NCBI GenBank assembly: GCA_963969495.1
Contig: OZ018323.1
Coordinates: 81,787,332 to 81,851,331, forward strand
Direction: 5' to 3'
DNA from: Ceratothoa steindachneri
Taxonomy: Eukaryota; Arthropoda; Malacostraca; Isopoda; Cymothoidae
DNA: 64,000 nucleotides
The position numbers and the translations under genes were made by a program. Every line of letters begins with the position of its first letter. The first letter of the stretch is position 1. A model generated the notes under the pieces. The model made no database searches, was not told where the DNA came from, and saw nothing but the letters and a program-made list of their open reading frames with translations. Shown piece by piece: positions 1-10,835 of the stretch.

Positions 1-239
1 GGACTCTCGTAAATTTTCGCCTATTAGTTATCTTCCAATCTCTTTCTTAATTGTTGGTGTTGCTGATCTCTAATGCTGCTGTCATTGCCTGAAAGCGTTG
101 GTTCCCCTACTGAGTAACGACAAGCTGGATAATATGTGAGTGAGAGATTCTACCCACCGCATTTGATACATTGAGAAAAACTTGCTCCGGTTGTAAAAAT
201 CTCTCTCATCTTCTTCGTCTAAACCAAAGCCAGCTCTGC
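1..239. other. Unassigned AT-rich sequence at window edge
   Basis: No reading frame or repeat is recognisable here. It may be a decayed 5' part of the Penelope-like remnant that follows, but no motif shows this. Confidence 0.4.
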
Positions 240-683
240 CACGCCTACATTAGAAAATCTTCCAAACTAAATAAGAAACTTGACCTCCTCTTCAAGAGAA
301 GCCCCTGATGCACCTCATCATCTCCGAGAAAAAAATCTTGAATCTTTCTTCCTGTGAATTAACATACGAGGAACAAATTATTCTTGAATATGGACTCTCG
401 TTCTCATTTTCTAATAGTGATTCATTAAACCTACAACATTTAGTGTCCCTTAGTAAATGTAATGAAAATCTGGAGATGAATACTGAATTTTTCAGTGGTC
501 ATCTTTAGGGTATTTCTAATTCGAATGCTAGTGTTAAATACAGAAAGCCACAAAGAAGTTCTCACATTTCGCCCAATTATCTCTTATATTGGCTCCCATA
601 GATATAAGCTATTCAAATGGCTTGTTGGAATTTTATCAAATGTGGTGGGTAGAATATTTCAATCATATTATCCACTCAACTGA
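240..683 (+). pseudogene. Penelope-like retroelement remnant (N-terminal and RT segments)
   Basis: Short frames that shift relative to one another read like the start of a Penelope-like element (PLE) polyprotein. At 308-508 there is a segment with LNLSS and LTYEEQIILEYGLSFSF, resembling the PLE N-terminal 'NLS..LT..E..LL..GL.F' region. At 495-683 there is RPIISYIGSHRYKLFKWLV, resembling the RT finger motif 'RPIIS..GS..Y.L.K.L'. These two blocks are normally far apart, so the intervening part is deleted. Family assignment rests on recalled motif shape, not on an alignment. No catalytic YxDD motif or GIY-YIG domain follows. A GIY-YIG remnant of the same element class lies near 62 kb on the other strand. 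Confidence 0.5.
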
Positions 684-1090
684 ATTTACCGCTTATAGTA
701 AGTACCTTCTGTAAAGTCTAGTCGACTCGCGACTCCATCCGGCGACTTACCACACCTGATGTTGCTCAGCAGCGCTAAATCGGGGGCGAGACTTCCAGTC
801 GATTATGTCGTAGTCTACTCGAGTAAACAAGAATCAGAAATACTGAAATAGCAAATTTTGTCAATCCTAAAAAGTTGGAGCCAGAAGGGGGTATTGTGAG
901 CTTTCACGATAAAGTTCTTTTAACTAACTAGAAACTAAACACCTAATCGTCTTCATCAAAATCGCACATGATTAATCAGATTTGAGTTACATTGAGTTTG
1001 CGACTGCTTTGTGTTTTAAGGATCCATGGTTCGCAACCAACGTTAGAGAATAGTCCAAAATGAGAGGGACATTGAGTGATACAAATAGGT
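684..1090. other. Unassigned spacer
   Basis: No gene or repeat unit is recognised. The stretch near 717-830 has several TCGACT/CGACTC words that loosely echo the GAGTCGC-type sequence following the tandem arrays at 1.86 and 9.65 kb, so it may belong to the same dispersed element. Confidence 0.3.
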
Positions 1091-1094
1091 GTTG

Positions 1095-1850
1095 AGTACC
1101 TTGTCAATTATATCATTCAAAAGAGGATGTAAAACAACATCATGATTTCAGATTTCGTTAGAATCGGCCGGATAGTTATGATGTTATTGCCAAAACAAAT
1201 AATTCCCTGGCTAACCCTGGGAGACTTTGTCAATTATATCATTCGGCAGAAAATTTAAAACAACATAGGGGGTTTAATTTTTGTTAGAATCGGCCGAAGA
1301 GTTATGATGTAATTGCCCACCAAAAATAATTCCCGGGCTAACACTGAGAGAACTTTGGAAATTATATCATTTGAAAGAAAATGAAAAAACAACATAAAGG
1401 TTTCAAATGTCTTTAGAAACGGCCGGATAGTTATGATGTTATTGCCAAAACAATATATATCTCCGGCTAACATTGGAAGGACTTTGGCAATTATATCACT
1501 CGAAAGACAATGTAAAACAACATAAGGGTTTCAAATTTCGTTTGAATCGGCCTAATACTCGTAGTTATGATGTTATTGCCAAAACAAAATAATTCCTTGG
1601 ATAACCTTGAAAGGACTTTGAAAATTATATTTTTTGAAAGAGAATAAAAAACAACATAAGGTTTTTAAATTTCGTTAGAATCGGCCGGATAGTTACGATG
1701 TTATTGCTGAAACAAATAATTCGCAGGCTAACTTGGGAGGACTTTGACAATTATATTATTCGAAAGAGAATGAAAAAAACAAGGTAAAGGTTACAAATCT
1801 AGTCAGAATCGGTCGAATAGTTATACTTTTATTGTAAAAACAACAAAAAA
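1095..1850. repeat. Tandem array, ~126-134 bp unit, copy A
   Basis: About six diverged units recur, each containing AATCGGCCGGATAGTTATGA, then ATTGCCAAAACAAATAATTC, GGCTAACCTTGGGAGGACTT, and AATTATATCATTCGAAAGA with an AACAACATAAGGGTTT segment. The AATCGGCC-type anchor occurs at about 1162, 1288, 1417, 1545, 1679 and 1807, giving steps of 126-134 bp. Short open frames on the minus strand across it are by-products of the repeat. The same unit forms a second array at 9.25-9.64 kb. Confidence 0.9.
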
Positions 1851-1925
1851 GCAAATCGGGGACCGACCGACCGACCGATGACATAGTGAGATGTAGAGTC
1901 GCCCGCAACTAAAAATGGTCAAACC
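1851..1925. repeat. (CCGA)n tract and conserved tail of the ~128-bp array
   Basis: Directly after the array comes GGGACCGACCGACCGACCGA and then a CATAGTGAGATGTAGAGTCG tail. The same junction, in diverged form, ends the second array near 9645-9720. A fixed order of array then CCGA run then tail argues for one mobile or segmentally copied unit. Confidence 0.75.
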
Positions 1926-2373
1926 AAACAGACAACACTACTCTTATGCAGACCTACCTGCAACTTTACCTTTTGACGCCTTCTTAATTCGTTAAATGAG
2001 CAGGAGTTCAATGCAGTAGTCACTACCTCGATCTCCCAAATAAGAAAATGCTGGACGTCTGTCTTGGCAGTTATGGCATCGCTGCATCAAAGTAGAACAG
2101 ATCACTTTCCTCTTCTTTCATAACAGACACTTTGGAGGTTGAAAAATACAGGGTTATAGGAAATGAAACATGCAACACAAACTAAGAAATAACGACACAC
2201 ATGGAGGAAGATCTACGTGTATTTGAAGAATGTGGAGAAGGCCTGGCTTATAGTCGTGCCAAAATTATTCATGAAGACAGTCGAGATTTAATTTCTTAAA
2301 ACTAACCAAATTATTTTCTCAAATTATAGGAAATGAAGTCTCCACAACGGAACATCACCATCACCCATACTCT

Positions 2374-2378
<5 letters not shown>
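1926..2378. other. Unassigned spacer
   Basis: I see no recognisable gene, RNA or repeat in this stretch. Confidence 0.4.

Positions 2379-2446
<68 letters not shown>
2379..2446. repeat. (AT)n microsatellite
   Basis: A nearly pure dinucleotide run. A second, shorter run lies at 2519-2548, and the segment between contains a loose inverted repeat (AAATATACA...TGTATATTT). Predicted IYIYIY peptides from either strand are artefacts. Confidence 0.97.
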
Positions 2447-2450
<4 letters not shown>

Positions 2451-2518
2451 TACATTGCAGCACAATATATATTTTGCTGTGTATATTTACTGCTAACTGA
2501 GATCCGTCTTAATGGAAC

Positions 2519-2548
2519 ACTATATATATATATATATATATATATATG
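2519..2548. repeat. (AT)n microsatellite
   Basis: A short pure TA run. A 134-codon open frame begins at 2512, runs through it to 2916, and has no recognisable similarity. I treat that frame as chance in AT-rich DNA. Confidence 0.95.
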
Positions 2549-3020
2549 CTTCTGAGCTCTCCAAACGTATAGTGAGGCATTCGCGCAAATCCGACAAATC
2601 ACCTCATCCTGAAACATCCTTAAATCACTCATCTATTTACATAGCTACAAATAAATCAGGTTATCCCTTACACTTATTCAGTTATATATACACTTTGATA
2701 ATCCAAATCACACCTCGGACTACCTTCCTTCGACTTTACACATTCCTCAAACTTTCCTTTATAAACCCTAATTCAACCTGGCCACACTTTTTATTTCTCT
2801 CTATTCAAATTTATTCCTACCTAATTCCCATCATATCAATTTTACTAACTGAACATCAGGAAGACGTGAAGATATTAAATGTACAGTTTGCGAATGTTTT
2901 TACCCTCGAAGATTAAAAAATTACCTACAATACGAAACAATTTTTTTTTGCTAAAGTTAATACAATATCAAAAATTTACATAAGCCAAAATGATATTAGT
3001 GTTATATAATGAATATAAAA

Positions 3021-3640
3021 ATTTCTAAAGCGTTGGGTATCGATAAAATCTATCCGACCCACCTTAAAAAACTTAGAAAGCGAACTGTTATAACCAATTT
3101 GTACAATATTTGAAAAGTCTATTAGTTAGGGAATAGTATCTAATAGTTGCTAACCCCAATTTTTTAAAAAAGGCATAAAAACTGATCTTGAAAACTTTCC
3201 TCCCAGTTCTTTTATGTCGGCTGTTGGACGATTATACATAAATAATTTTCACGATTTTTTCATGAAATGATTAAAACGTTTGAGCAAGATAACGTTGTAG
3301 ATCTAGATTATATCGATTCCCTAAAAGGCCTTTAAAATTTTTCCACATAAATACTTTTAGTAAAATTAAAAACTCACGAAATAGGGGCAGCGTATAAAAT
3401 AGATTGAAGACTGAATGGAAAACCATAGACAGAGTTGTTGTCCATACAAGTTCATTATCGGCATTGGCCAATTTTGAAACGAATTTTTAATGTAAAACTC
3501 CCTTTATATAAAGCGTTTGTAAGATCTCATTTGGAGTATGTGACGAAACTATGGTCTCCCTATATACAAAAGAATTTTAATATTGGAACGCGCCACGATA
3601 TGGATTTCTTGACTTAGAAATGGATTGTACGAGGGAGAAC
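3021..3640 (+). pseudogene. LINE (CR1/L2-like) reverse transcriptase remnant
   Basis: The stretch reads in several frames as pieces of a non-LTR retrotransposon RT. Near 3025-3070 there is a KALGIDKI..THLKKL segment (typically 'ASGPDGI.P..LK.L'). Near 3155-3300 there is a degraded 'FKKG.K.D..N..P.S..S.VGR' segment ending in EQDNVVDLDYIDSLKGL. At 3435-3617 there is LYKAFVRSHLEYVTKLWSPY, matching the typical thumb-region motif 'LYK.LVR.HLEY....W.P'. The catalytic YADD block is missing and stops are frequent. It is a dead fragment with no ends visible. CR1/L2-like is a judgement from motif style and could be another LINE clade. Confidence 0.7.
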
Positions 3641-4600
3641 TGAGGTACCTCAATTTAATTTTACTGGCCAAGCTTATTACACTTTAAATTACTAATCGGG
3701 TTTATTAATATAAATTATGAGTCAATATTTGTGCTAGATAACCGACCGGCAACTAGAATAAAGATTTCATGTTTGTAAGCAAAAAAGATTTAATACTCCA
3801 TAGGCTCAAATCTTATTTTCTTATAAAATAACACAAACTTGGAATAACTGCGTTGGAATTTCCATGAAAGCACTACACTAAATGTCTTTAAACAGCACAA
3901 TCGATTAATATTACTTTAAAATATACATTTAGAAATAAGAATCTTTAAACTAATTATCTATCCATATGCTCCATTTCTTTTAACTCACCCTCACTCTTGA
4001 CTTCCATCGCTCCTCTTCTTCTTGAACTAACCTTGAGTGCATCTTAAGGGCTTCGCTGGCTTGTCTTTCTTAAATAGAGGCCGCGCCTTTTTTGCCATTC
4101 TCGATCTATCTTGGTTACCAAAGTTCAGTGGATTGTCTTAGATGGTTATCGCCGCTAGTTTTCAGCTTCGCCTCCCATGTCATTCCTGTGAGGGGCAACG
4201 TTGTATTTACTATCGGAGACATGCGCACTCAGTCGCAAGTGAGGGAGGGTATAAAAATGAAACCAACGTTGCCATTTTAACCACAAAAGCCAAGTGTGGT
4301 TAGCAGATCGCATTGTGGAGAGATGGATGAATGTTATCAACCGTGAGTTCCAGAGACCGATAAGATGGATTATCAAACTATCGACGAAAAGGTTGATAAA
4401 ACGAGAATAATTATTAGATTGGTACTCGACCTCCAGGCTGGTGAGGAGGCAAATAAGAAGGATTGACACAACAACACGAACTGCCACTCATAAATATAAC
4501 AGGACCGAGGGAAAAGTGTCAATGGAAAAAGATAAAATGGATCACTTGACTTTTATAAGTCCCCTCGCCTACTCTGAGGGTGGTGTTTTATTTTACATGT
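3641..4600. other. Unassigned stretch with an isolated TATAAAA
   Basis: Nothing recognisable as a gene. A GGGTATAAAAATG motif at about 4249 sits in a slightly GC-richer patch (4120-4330) and could be a relic promoter or LTR TATA box, but no paired LTR or downstream coding region supports it. Confidence 0.3.
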
Positions 4601-4604
4601 TAAT

Positions 4605-5075
4605 ATATTTTAGGCTCGGCTATTCAGGTCTCCTCGCTTATTGTAATCCTTTGGTGTTTGCTCTTTATTTTTTAATTAAATTATATTAAGTTACGCTATT
4701 TAGATCTCGCTTATTGTAATGTTTTGGTGCTTGATGTTCATTTTTTAATGAGTTTATGCGAAGTTAGGCTATTTAGATCCCGCCTATTGTAATCTTTTGG
4801 AGGTTGCTGTTTATTTTTTAATTAGTTTATGCTAGGTTAAGCTATTTTGATCTCGTTTATTGTAACTTTTAGTGTTTGTTGTTTTTTTGCTAATTGGTTT
4901 AGGCTGGGTTAAGCTATTTAGGTCTCTTCACTTATTATAATCTTGTGGAGTTTGCTGTTTATTTTTTAAATAGTTTCTGCTGTTAGGATATTTAAATCTC
5001 GCTTATTGTTTTATTTTGGTGTTTGTTATTTAGTTAGTTAATGCTAAGTTAGGCTATTTAGATCTCCAGTTTTTC
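4605..5075. repeat. Minisatellite, ~73 bp unit, about 7 copies
   Basis: The anchor GGCTATTTAGATCTCGCTTA, in variant forms, recurs at about 4619, 4695, 4768, 4841, 4913, 4987 and 5053. Each copy continues with TTGTAATCTTTTGGTGTTTG and a TTTATTTTTTAATTAGTTTA-like segment. Steps range from 66 to 76 bp. Confidence 0.88.
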
Positions 5076-5505
5076 TTGAGTATCACAAAAATCTTTTAGC
5101 TTGAGCAAATTGGACACTTGTGTTCAAATAGTAATTTGAAGGATCGATCCCAGTTCTTAATTACCTTTTCTTAAAATAGAAATTTATTTACATTCCTCCG
5201 AGAATTATCTTTGAAATAAAAAAAACAGGCTCTAGATTGAGTCGTAGGAAAAATTATTCTTTTTTAAAAAGAAATCCATTAAAAGCAAAGATTTTCTGCC
5301 AAAACATTTCACAGAATAAATAAACCACTAAATATTAATTAATTTCAGTAATTATTAAAACGAGTGACAAAGCATTTATAAAATATTTACGATTTAATCA
5401 TCTGCTGCTTGAGCGAAGATTATTTGCTTTATATGCTGGACACTGGGATTTGTGCGCATTAAACATCCTAGAAAATAGAGTTTAAGAAAACCCCGGGAGT
5501 TACGA
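5076..5505. other. Unassigned AT-rich spacer
   Basis: Sits between two tandem arrays. No unit shared with either is visible and no gene is seen. Confidence 0.4.
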
Positions 5506-7435
5506 GCGCAGAGCTAGAGAACCTAGATCGGCCACCGTAAACGCATACATCTCACCGAGTAATGATTTCGGCCCAGTAATCTCAGCAGGGCTAGAGAACC
5601 TAGATCGGCTCCCGTAAACGCATACATCTCACCGAGTAATGATTTCGGCCCAGTAATCTCAGCAGGGCTAGAGAACCTAGATCGGCTCCCGTAAACGCAT
5701 ACATCTCATCGAGTAATGATTTCGGCCCAGGAATCTCAGCAGGGCTAGAGAACCTAGATCGGCTCCCGTAAACGCATACATCTCATCGAGTAATGATTTC
5801 GGCCCAGGAATCTCAGCAGGGTTAGAGAACATAGATCGGCTCCCGTAAACGCATACATCTCACCGAGTAATGATTTCGGCCCAGTAATCTCAGCAGGGCT
5901 AGAGAACCTAGATCGGCTCCCGTAAACGCATACATCTCATCGAGTAATGATTTCGGCCCAGTAATCTCAGCAGGGCTAAAGAACCTAGATCGGCCCCCGT
6001 AAACGCATACATCTCACCGAGTAATGATTTCGGCCCAGTAATCTCAGCAGGGCTTGAGAACCTAGATCGGCTCCCGTAAACGCATACATCTCATCTAGTA
6101 ATGATTTCGGCCTAGTAATCTCAGCAGGGCTAGAGAACCTAGATCGGCTCCCGTAAACGCATACATCTCATCGAGTAATGATTTCGGCTCAGGAATCTCA
6201 GCAGGGTTAGAGAACATAGATCGGCTCCCGTAAACGCATACATCTCACCGAGTAATGATTTCGGCGCAGTAATCTCAGCAGGGCTAGATAACCTAGATCG
6301 GCTCCCGTAAACGCATACATCTCACCGAGTAATGATTTCGGCCCAGTAATCTCAGCAGGGCTAGAGAACCTAGATCGGCCCCCGTAAACGCATACATCTC
6401 ACCGAGTAATGATTTCGGCCCAGTAATCTCAGCAGGGCTAGAGAACCTAGATCGGCTCCCGTAAACGCATACATCTCATCGAGTAATGATTTCGGCCCAG
6501 GAATCTCAGCAGGGTTAGAGAACATAGATCGGCTCCCGTAAACGCATACATCTCACCGAGTAATGATTTCGGCCCAGTAATCTCAGCAGGGCTAGAGAAC
6601 CTAGATCGGCTCCCGTAAACGCATACATCTCATCGAGTAATGATTTCGGCCCAGTAATCTCAGCAGGGCTAGAGAACCTAGATCGGCCCCCGTAAACGCA
6701 TACATCTCACCGAGTAATGATTTCGGCCCAGTAATCTCAGCAGGGCTTGAGAACCTAGATCGGCTCCCGTAAACGCATACATCTCATCTAGTAATGATTT
6801 CGGCCCAGTAATCTCAGCAGGGCTAGAGAACCTAGATCGGCTCCCGTAAACGCATACATCTCATCGAGTAATGATTTCGGCTCAGGAATCTCAGCAGGGT
6901 TAGAGAACATAGATCGGCTCCCGTAAACGCATACATCTCACCGAGTAATGATTTCGGCGCAGTAATCTCAGCAGGGCTAGATAACCTAGATCGGCTCCCG
7001 TAAACGCATACATCTCACCGAGTAATGATTTCGGCCCAGTAATCTCAGCAGGGCTAGAGAACCTAGATCGGCCCCCGTAAACGCATACATCTCACCGAGT
7101 AATGATTTCGGCCCAGTAATCTCAGCAGGGCTAGAGAACCTAGATCGGCCCCCGTAAACGCATACATCTCACCAAGTAATGATTTCGGCCCAGTAATCTC
7201 AGCAGGGCTAGAGAACCTAGATCGGCCCCCGTAAACGCATACATCTCACCGAGTAATGATTTCGGCCCAGTAATCTCAGCAGGGCTAGAGAACCTAGATC
7301 GGCCACCGTAAACGCATACATCTCACCGAGTAATGATTTCGGCCCAGTAATCTCAGCAGGGCTTGAGAACCTAGATCGGCTCCCGTAAACGCATACATCT
7401 CACCGAGTAATGATTTCGGCTCAGTAATCTTAGCT
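5506..7435. repeat. 77-bp satellite array, ~25 copies, with 693-bp higher-order period
   Basis: The monomer runs GGGCTAGAGAACCTAGATCG, GCTCCCGTAAACGCATACAT, CTCACCGAGTAATGATTTCG, GCCCAGTAATCTCAGCA (77 bp) and repeats with very little length variation. Diagnostic variants repeat at exactly 693 bp (9 monomers): AACATAGATCGG at 5828 and 6521, and again at 6213 and 6906; TCATCTAGTAATG at 6091 and 6784; the GCGCAGTAATC and CTAGATAACC variants near 6262/6283 and 6955/6976. This shows that a nine-monomer block was duplicated after the monomers had diverged. No protein-coding or RNA role is visible. Confidence 0.97.
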
Positions 7436-8380
7436 GAAAATTAATTTTTATCACTTGAGGAGAACATTGGTTATTTTTAACTTCTTGACAAGGGGATTTC
7501 CATCGTTCTGCGTAAGTTCCATGTTTTAAAAACTCAGTTTATCAAGTTTAATAAATCTGACTTGTCGATTTCGAATATGACAACTGTGGCAGAAGTCAAT
7601 GACAACTACACCACCTCCACAATTAGATTAGTGATTCTAAGTTTCCTTTAGGAATACCCTTAATATTTATGAAATTCATCCTCTGGATTTTGCCTGGTTG
7701 AGGTTGCTACGATAAACAAAACAAGCATTAATTCTATTCCTTGACCTACGTAGTGACTAAAGTTTAACTCCTAAGGCTTCCATAACAAAATTATGACTCT
7801 AAAACAATGTGAAGCAGAAAAAAACAACCTTAGAAACTCCAAACATATAATTCCTAGAAAACAACTAGGAAAATGTAGCCGAGAGGAAATTCCGCGCATA
7901 AAATCCTCCCAACGTTTTGCTGGAAGAGATCTGGAATTATCAGGTTCAAAAAGCACCATAACCCCTCTTAAGTGCCTCAGACCCCCCCCCCTTCCCCGCA
8001 GAGGTGGTGAGATCTGCACAAAGGCTGAGGGGAAGTGGGTACTGTAGCGGAAAGGTCACGTTTCACCAAGATTGGAGGACCACTCCGCCCTGACGTGTAA
8101 ACTGGCACTAATTTGCCCTCTCCGCCAGAGTGAGTGCCACAAATAAAAAGGTATTTTGTGCTTGGAAGAACAGTTTTCGCTCTCATAATTTGGGAGAAAC
8201 TCAGTGGCGAAAAGAATTCAACTTAACACATAACTATAAAAAAGTAGATGTAGTAAAAAGTGTTAATAAATGTGAAAAAGAAAAATTTTGAATGTCTTTA
8301 ACCAGAAAATAATGAGATGGGAGGATGTATTGCAAAAAATGGTCTGGGATTTTATATGACACACCTATATATTTTTTTAT
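7436..8380. other. Unassigned stretch
   Basis: Overlapping short open frames occur at 7771-8186 on both strands around a CCCCCCCCC run. They match nothing I recognise and shadow each other, so I do not call them genes. Confidence 0.35.
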
Positions 8381-8381
8381 T

Positions 8382-8890
8382 AATCTATTAATCTGATGAT
8401 TTGATTACTTCTATAAATAAATCTATTAAGCAGATGGTTTGATTACATCTAAAAATAAATCCAATTGACCTCTTTTACAAATTCACCTCTTAATCTGATG
8501 ATTTAATCGCTCTGCAATTTAATCCATTAATTTAGACTTGATTAAATCTAAAAGATAACCTTTTAATCTGATGATTTAATTACTTCTACAAAAACTCTCA
8601 ATCGGATGATTCGATCACTTCTGCAGATTAATAAATTAATCTAATAGTTTGATTAGATCTAAAAAATAACCTCTTAATCTGGTGATTAGATTGCTTGTGC
8701 AAATTAATCCATTAATCTAATGATTTGATTAGAACTAAAAATTAACATCTTAAATCTAATGCTTTGATTAATTCTACAAATTAACATCTAAACTGATGCT
8801 CTGAATACTTATACAAATCAACCTCTTAATCTGATGCTTTTATTTGCTCATGCAAATTAACATTGACATTTATTAATCTGATTATCTGGA
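8382..8890. repeat. AT-rich tandem repeat, ~37 bp unit
   Basis: Units of the form TTAATCTGATGATTTGATTA followed by CTTCTACAAATTAACC recur. The GATGATTT anchor and its variants lie at about 8395, 8434, 8497, 8534, 8570, 8605, 8642 and 8682 and beyond, with most steps 35-40 bp. Alternate copies carry TTCTACAAA or ATCTAAAAA, which suggests a two-unit super-period. Confidence 0.82.
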
Positions 8891-9244
8891 CAAAAACCGG
8901 TTCATTTCATTCTCCCCTCACCCTCTTCCGGCGCGCAAGGAACTTAGATTCGTTTCGATGCTCCAATTTGCCTTAATATCCATTTAACATCAGCAATAAA
9001 TGTTAATTACTTGTTTTGTTAAAAGCTCGCAAGGTATTATCTGATGTAGCATGGGCCAAAAAGCTGCGTTTGACAACTCCGTGATTGTGTGCCTTTCAAG
9101 CTACAATGGCTGCCGGTAGAGCTTCGACTATATATATCTTCAAAAAGTATACTCTTTCTCCGGCTTCACAAGTTGTTATGCTCCTCTATTTACATAATTT
9201 CCGGCACAGATGCTCTCACTTATTCTGATTTATAACATTACGAC

Positions 9245-9640
9245 CTTCAAAACTTTTAATAATTCCTGGACTAACCTTGGGAGCACCTTGACAGTTCTAT
9301 CATTCCAAAGAGAATGTAAAAAAGGGTTACAAGTTTTGTTATAATCGGCCGAATAGTTATGATGTTATTGCCAAAGCAAACTAATTCCCGGACTAACTTT
9401 GTGAGGACTTTGGTAATTATATCATTTGGAAAAGAATGTAAAACAAACTTTGGGGTTCAAATTTCGTTAGAATCGGCCTAATAGTTATGCTATTATTGCC
9501 AAAACAAAATATTCCTATGCTAACCTTGGGAGGACTTTGGCAATCATATCATTTGAAAGAGAATGTAAAACAACATGAGAATTTCCAATTTCGTTAGAAT
9601 CGGCTGAATAGTTATAATGTTATTACCTAAAAAAGAAGCA
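9245..9640. repeat. Tandem array, ~126-134 bp unit, copy B
   Basis: About three units of the repeat described at 1.1-1.85 kb, with ATCGGCCGAATAGTTATGA-type anchors near 9345, 9470 and 9598. They are in the same orientation as copy A. Confidence 0.88.
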
Positions 9641-9720
9641 AAGCGGGGACCGACCGACCGCCATAGTCAGATGTAGAGTTGTCGCCGACTAGAACAGAAC
9701 GCGACTAAAATACGTTAACC
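9641..9720. repeat. CCGA tract and tail following array copy B
   Basis: GCGGGGACCGACCGACCGCC is followed by CATAGTCAGATGTAGAGTTG. This is the same array-to-tail junction as at 1851-1925. Confidence 0.75.
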
Positions 9721-10835
9721 AACGAAGGCACTTGTCGTGGAAAACCTATAAAGAGATGTTTGTAAAAATTGTGGTAGCCGTGGGGAAAGAAGGTGGAAGC
9801 ATCAAAGTGCAAGTATACAACTTTGTGAGTCCTAGACAATGAAGGCACACAGCTCTTTAGGAGCTTTGGCTGGTAACAAGAGACAAATTTTTCTAGGGAA
9901 ACTAAATTCCTCGTGAAAAAGAGCATTAATTTTGACATTTACGGAAAAAATATTATAATATTTTTTTAAAAAATGGCTTCGAGAATAATGCTGTTAAGGA
10001 TATCGCATAACGTTTGTTTTGCTCTATTCTAATCCGTTGCTGAATATAGAGCTCTGTATATATGTAAATAGGAATCGTAATTGAAACCAATTGTATCATA
10101 ACAACTCCATGATGTCGCTCTCTCCTTTGCCTCGAGAGTAGAATAATGCTTGAGAAAATTGAAATAATTCGGTATACAGTTTAGTTAATTTAATTTCATT
10201 TTCAAATTTGAGTTCTTGAATTAACATAATAAAAAAAGGTTGAATACCAATTAAAGAATGTGGCGGTGGGGTATTTGTAATTGAAACCATTCCCATGCTG
10301 TTACATTTATAAGAAGCGTTTGTTTCTTGTTGCTGATCCAGATTTTAATCCACTCTAGTTGATTGAGAGTAAGAGATGGAAAAGAGAGAGGGCAAAGGGA
10401 GAGAGGGGGGGGGGGGGCGATGGGGCGAAGAAGGAGAAAATAAAGAGGCAGAAAGAGTTCCAAGGAATGCAACCAACTTAAAAGACCTCGCAATACATAC
10501 AGTTTTTTATGGTCCCTACCATTTATCTCCTCCAGTGTTTGTATTATAAGGTTATACACAAAATTAGAATTAACTAAAAAGTCTTGCGAACATACCAAAG
10601 AGGTACCGTAGCTAAAGGGTCTATCATACTTGGTAGAAGAGAAAGTAGATGACGAAGGTCCTCGCCAACCACTATCCCTGCAACATGCGGGCATGTAAAA
10701 TTGAAAAGGGACGCAGGTATTTAGACCAAAGGGCATATTAATTAAGTACAGGTTTCAGTGGATAATTGGTCGACTAACTTCAATATAAAAATATATTAAA
10801 CAACGTCCATGTTTTAAAGCCTTGAAGGATTGTTG
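9721..10835. other. Unassigned stretch
   Basis: No convincing gene. A poly-G tract lies near 10406-10417. The minus-strand 161-codon frame at 10251-10736 crosses the G-tract and a purine-rich stretch and has no recognisable domain. Confidence 0.35.

Noticed and set aside
2324..2916. Frames of 102 and 134 codons across the (AT)n tracts
   Set aside because: Poly-IY peptides are the translation of TA repeats. The remaining residues have no recognisable similarity.
4249..4256. TATAAAA as a gene promoter
   Set aside because: An isolated TATA-like word in AT-rich sequence, with no transcription unit or LTR partner identified.
5506..7435. A regular ~77-bp period that could be read as a CRISPR-like or tRNA-gene array
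   Set aside because: The whole 77-bp unit is conserved, with no alternation of constant repeat and unique spacer and no tRNA fold. It is a satellite in a eukaryotic genome.
7771..8186. Overlapping 69-84 codon frames on both strands around a C-run
   Set aside because: Mutual shadows in a locally GC-rich patch. No domain or splice evidence.
10251..10736. Minus-strand 161-codon frame
   Set aside because: Passes through a poly-C/poly-G tract and purine-rich sequence, with no recognisable motif and no homology to the neighbouring transposase.
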